From Defluviicoccus vanus (lineage in GTDB: Bacteria > Pseudomonadota > Alphaproteobacteria > Rhodospirillales > Defluviicoccaceae), in assembly GCF_014672695.1 (NCBI RefSeq), contig NZ_CP053923.1, forward strand, positions 128,769 to 136,513: a stretch of 7,745 bases of DNA, written 5' to 3'. Positions 6,511 to 7,745 of this stretch are shown piece by piece. Both the position numbers and the translations under genes were made by a program. Every line of letters begins with the position of its first letter. Position 1 is the stretch's first letter. The notes beneath the pieces were generated by a model. It made no database searches. It was not told the origin of the DNA and worked only from the letters and a program-made list of their open reading frames with translations.

Positions 6511-7745
6511 ATGCATCATATGACCCGTACCAAGATCGTTGCTACGCTTGGCCCCGGCAGCTCGACGAAGGAGCTGATCGGCCAGTTGTTCGAAGCGGGC
6601 GTGGATGTCTTTCGCTTTAATTTCAGTCATGGCACCCATGCCGATCACGGCGAGAGATTTCGCATCATCCGCGAACTCGAGCAGGCCTATCGCCGACCGA
6701 TCGGTATTCTTGCCGACTTGCAGGGCCCGAAACTGCGCGTTGGTCATTTCGGCGCCGGGCCGGTCCGCCTTAACAACGGCGATCCTTTCCGCCTCGACCT
6801 GTTGAACGATCCTGGTGACAACCGGCGGGTTTGTCTGCCGCATCCGGAAATTTTTGCGGCGCTGGTTCCGGGCGCGATGCTTCTGCTCGACGATGGCAAG
6901 CTCCGCCTTCAGGTGGAAACCTGTGGGGCCGACTACGCCGATACCAAGGTGATCGTCGGTGGCATGCTCTCCGACCACAAGGGCGTCAATCTGCCGAACG
7001 TCCGGCTGGCGATTTCGCCGATTACAGCGAAGGATCGTGCCGATCTCGATTTTGCCCTCGATCTGGGCATCACCATGGTGGCGTTGTCTTTCGTCCAGCG
7101 ACCGGAGGATATCCTTGAGGCGCGTGCTGCCGTCGGCAACCGGGCGCACCTGATCGCGAAGTTGGAAAAACCATCGGCGGTGCAGCACCTGGACAAGATC
7201 GTCAATCTGGCCGACGGGATCATGGTGGCGCGCGGCGATCTGGGGGTGGAGTTGCCGCCGGAGGAGGTGCCGATCTGGCAGCGGCGGATTATCCGGGCCT
7301 GTCGACACGCCGGCAGACCGGTCATCGTGGCGACGCAGATGCTGGAATCGATGATCCAGGCGCCGACGCCGACCCGCGCCGAAGCCTCAGACGTGGCGAC
7401 GGCGGTTTACGAAGGCGTTGATGCGGTCATGCTATCGGGTGAGACGGCCGCGGGCGCCTACCCCTTGGAGGCGGTGACGATCATGCAGCGGATCATCAAC
7501 CGCGTCGAAAAGGACCCGAGCTACCTGCAGACGATCAACGCGGGCGTTCTCGGCCATGAAGCCGCCTGTCCGGTCGCCGTAACCGCAGCCGCCCGCGGGG
7601 TAGCTGAAACCATCGGTGCCGATGTTATCATCACGTTTACCACCAGTGGCGATACGGCGCGGCGAGGAGCCAGGGAACGACCTTCGGCGCCGATCATGGC
7701 GATGACGCCGTCGCAGACGGTCGCCCATCAGCTCACCCTGGCGTG
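6511..7745 (+). CDS. pyk: Pyruvate kinase, 3'-truncated by the window edge (411 aa visible)
   Basis: Catalyses phosphoenolpyruvate + ADP to pyruvate + ATP, the last step of glycolysis, in the cytoplasm. The frame is open from the ATG at 6511 to the window end; only the last part of the C-terminal allosteric domain is missing. Visible signatures: TKIVATLGPGSS (7-18), FRFNFSH (34-40, with catalytic Arg35), ADLQGPKLRVG (68-78), a variable B domain from about 80 to 165, the active-site block LIAKLEKPSAV (214-224, catalytic Lys217 and metal ligand Glu219), MVARGDLGVELP (238-249, metal ligand Asp243) and VATQMLESM (273-281, Thr275). Lys74 replaces the Glu of potassium-dependent enzymes. No Shine-Dalgarno sequence precedes either candidate start (6511 or the in-frame ATG at 6520). 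TATTTT at 6498-6503 lies so close to the first ATG that a leaderless message is possible. The divergent spacer carries a palindrome and a direct repeat that may regulate it. Confidence 0.96.
   Translation, partial: MHHMTRTKIVATLGPGSSTKELIGQLFEAGVDVFRFNFSHGTHADHGERFRIIRELEQAYRRPIGILADLQGPKLRVGHFGAGPVRLNNGDPFRLDLLNDPGDNRRVCLPHPEIFAALVPGAMLLLDDGKLRLQVETCGADYADTKVIVGGMLSDHKGVNLPNVRLAISPITAKDRADLDFALDLGITMVALSFVQRPEDILEARAAVGNRAHLIAKLEKPSAVQHLDKIVNLADGIMVARGDLGVELPPEEVPIWQRRIIRACRHAGRPVIVATQMLESMIQAPTPTRAEASDVATAVYEGVDAVMLSGETAAGAYPLEAVTIMQRIINRVEKDPSYLQTINAGVLGHEAACPVAVTAAARGVAETIGADVIITFTTSGDTARRGARERPSAPIMAMTPSQTVAHQLTLA

Noticed and set aside
6502..7308. 268-residue open frame on the minus strand opposite pyruvate kinase
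   Set aside because: It overlaps an unmistakable pyruvate kinase frame and its product looks like random Arg-rich translation.

Overview
This is a GC-rich stretch of what looks like an alphaproteobacterial chromosome, possibly Rhodospirillales-like. The inference rests on the MoxR ATPase / CoxE-like VWA protein pair, the entericidin-type mini-lipoprotein, the FecR-domain lipoprotein and a short pyruvate kinase N-terminus, all judged from memory of family sequences. No database search was possible, so the taxon is tentative. I see no insertion sequence, phage gene, CRISPR array, tRNA or rRNA. Most of the window is ordinary chromosomal housekeeping or conserved hypothetical content.

Layout, left to right. 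(1) A 118-residue protein of unknown function on the minus strand (69-425). (2) A divergent plus-strand block: a MoxR-family AAA+ ATPase (688-1539), a 54-residue entericidin-like lipoprotein (1695-1859) and a CoxE-like VWA-domain protein (1966-3141). The ATPase and VWA protein are a recognised functional pair, here separated by the small lipoprotein, which lies between two hairpins. (3) A 522-base non-coding stretch with a candidate terminator for the VWA unit, a weak extended -10 promoter candidate and several RNA-foldable inverted repeats. It leads into a FecR-domain lipoprotein with a long low-complexity tail (3664-4839, GTG start). (4) A minus-strand pair: a secreted cyclophilin-type peptidyl-prolyl isomerase (5719-6264), then a glyoxalase II-like metallo-beta-lactamase-fold hydrolase (5044-5676), closed by a strong rho-independent terminator (4938-4968). 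(5) A divergent spacer (6265-6510) with a 14-bp palindrome and a 16-bp direct repeat, then the pyruvate kinase gene, which runs off the right edge (6511-7745).

How the genes may work together. The MoxR ATPase and the VWA protein probably act as a metal-dependent chaperone or remodelling pair whose client is unknown. The FecR-domain lipoprotein lacks a FecI sigma factor partner here and is more likely a cell-envelope protein than a transcription regulator. The isomerase and hydrolase look like a two-gene transcription unit. The most interesting parts are the lipoprotein placed inside the MoxR/VWA pair, the structured leader before the FecR lipoprotein, and the repeats upstream of pyruvate kinase. 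I found no clear evidence of a wholly new system.
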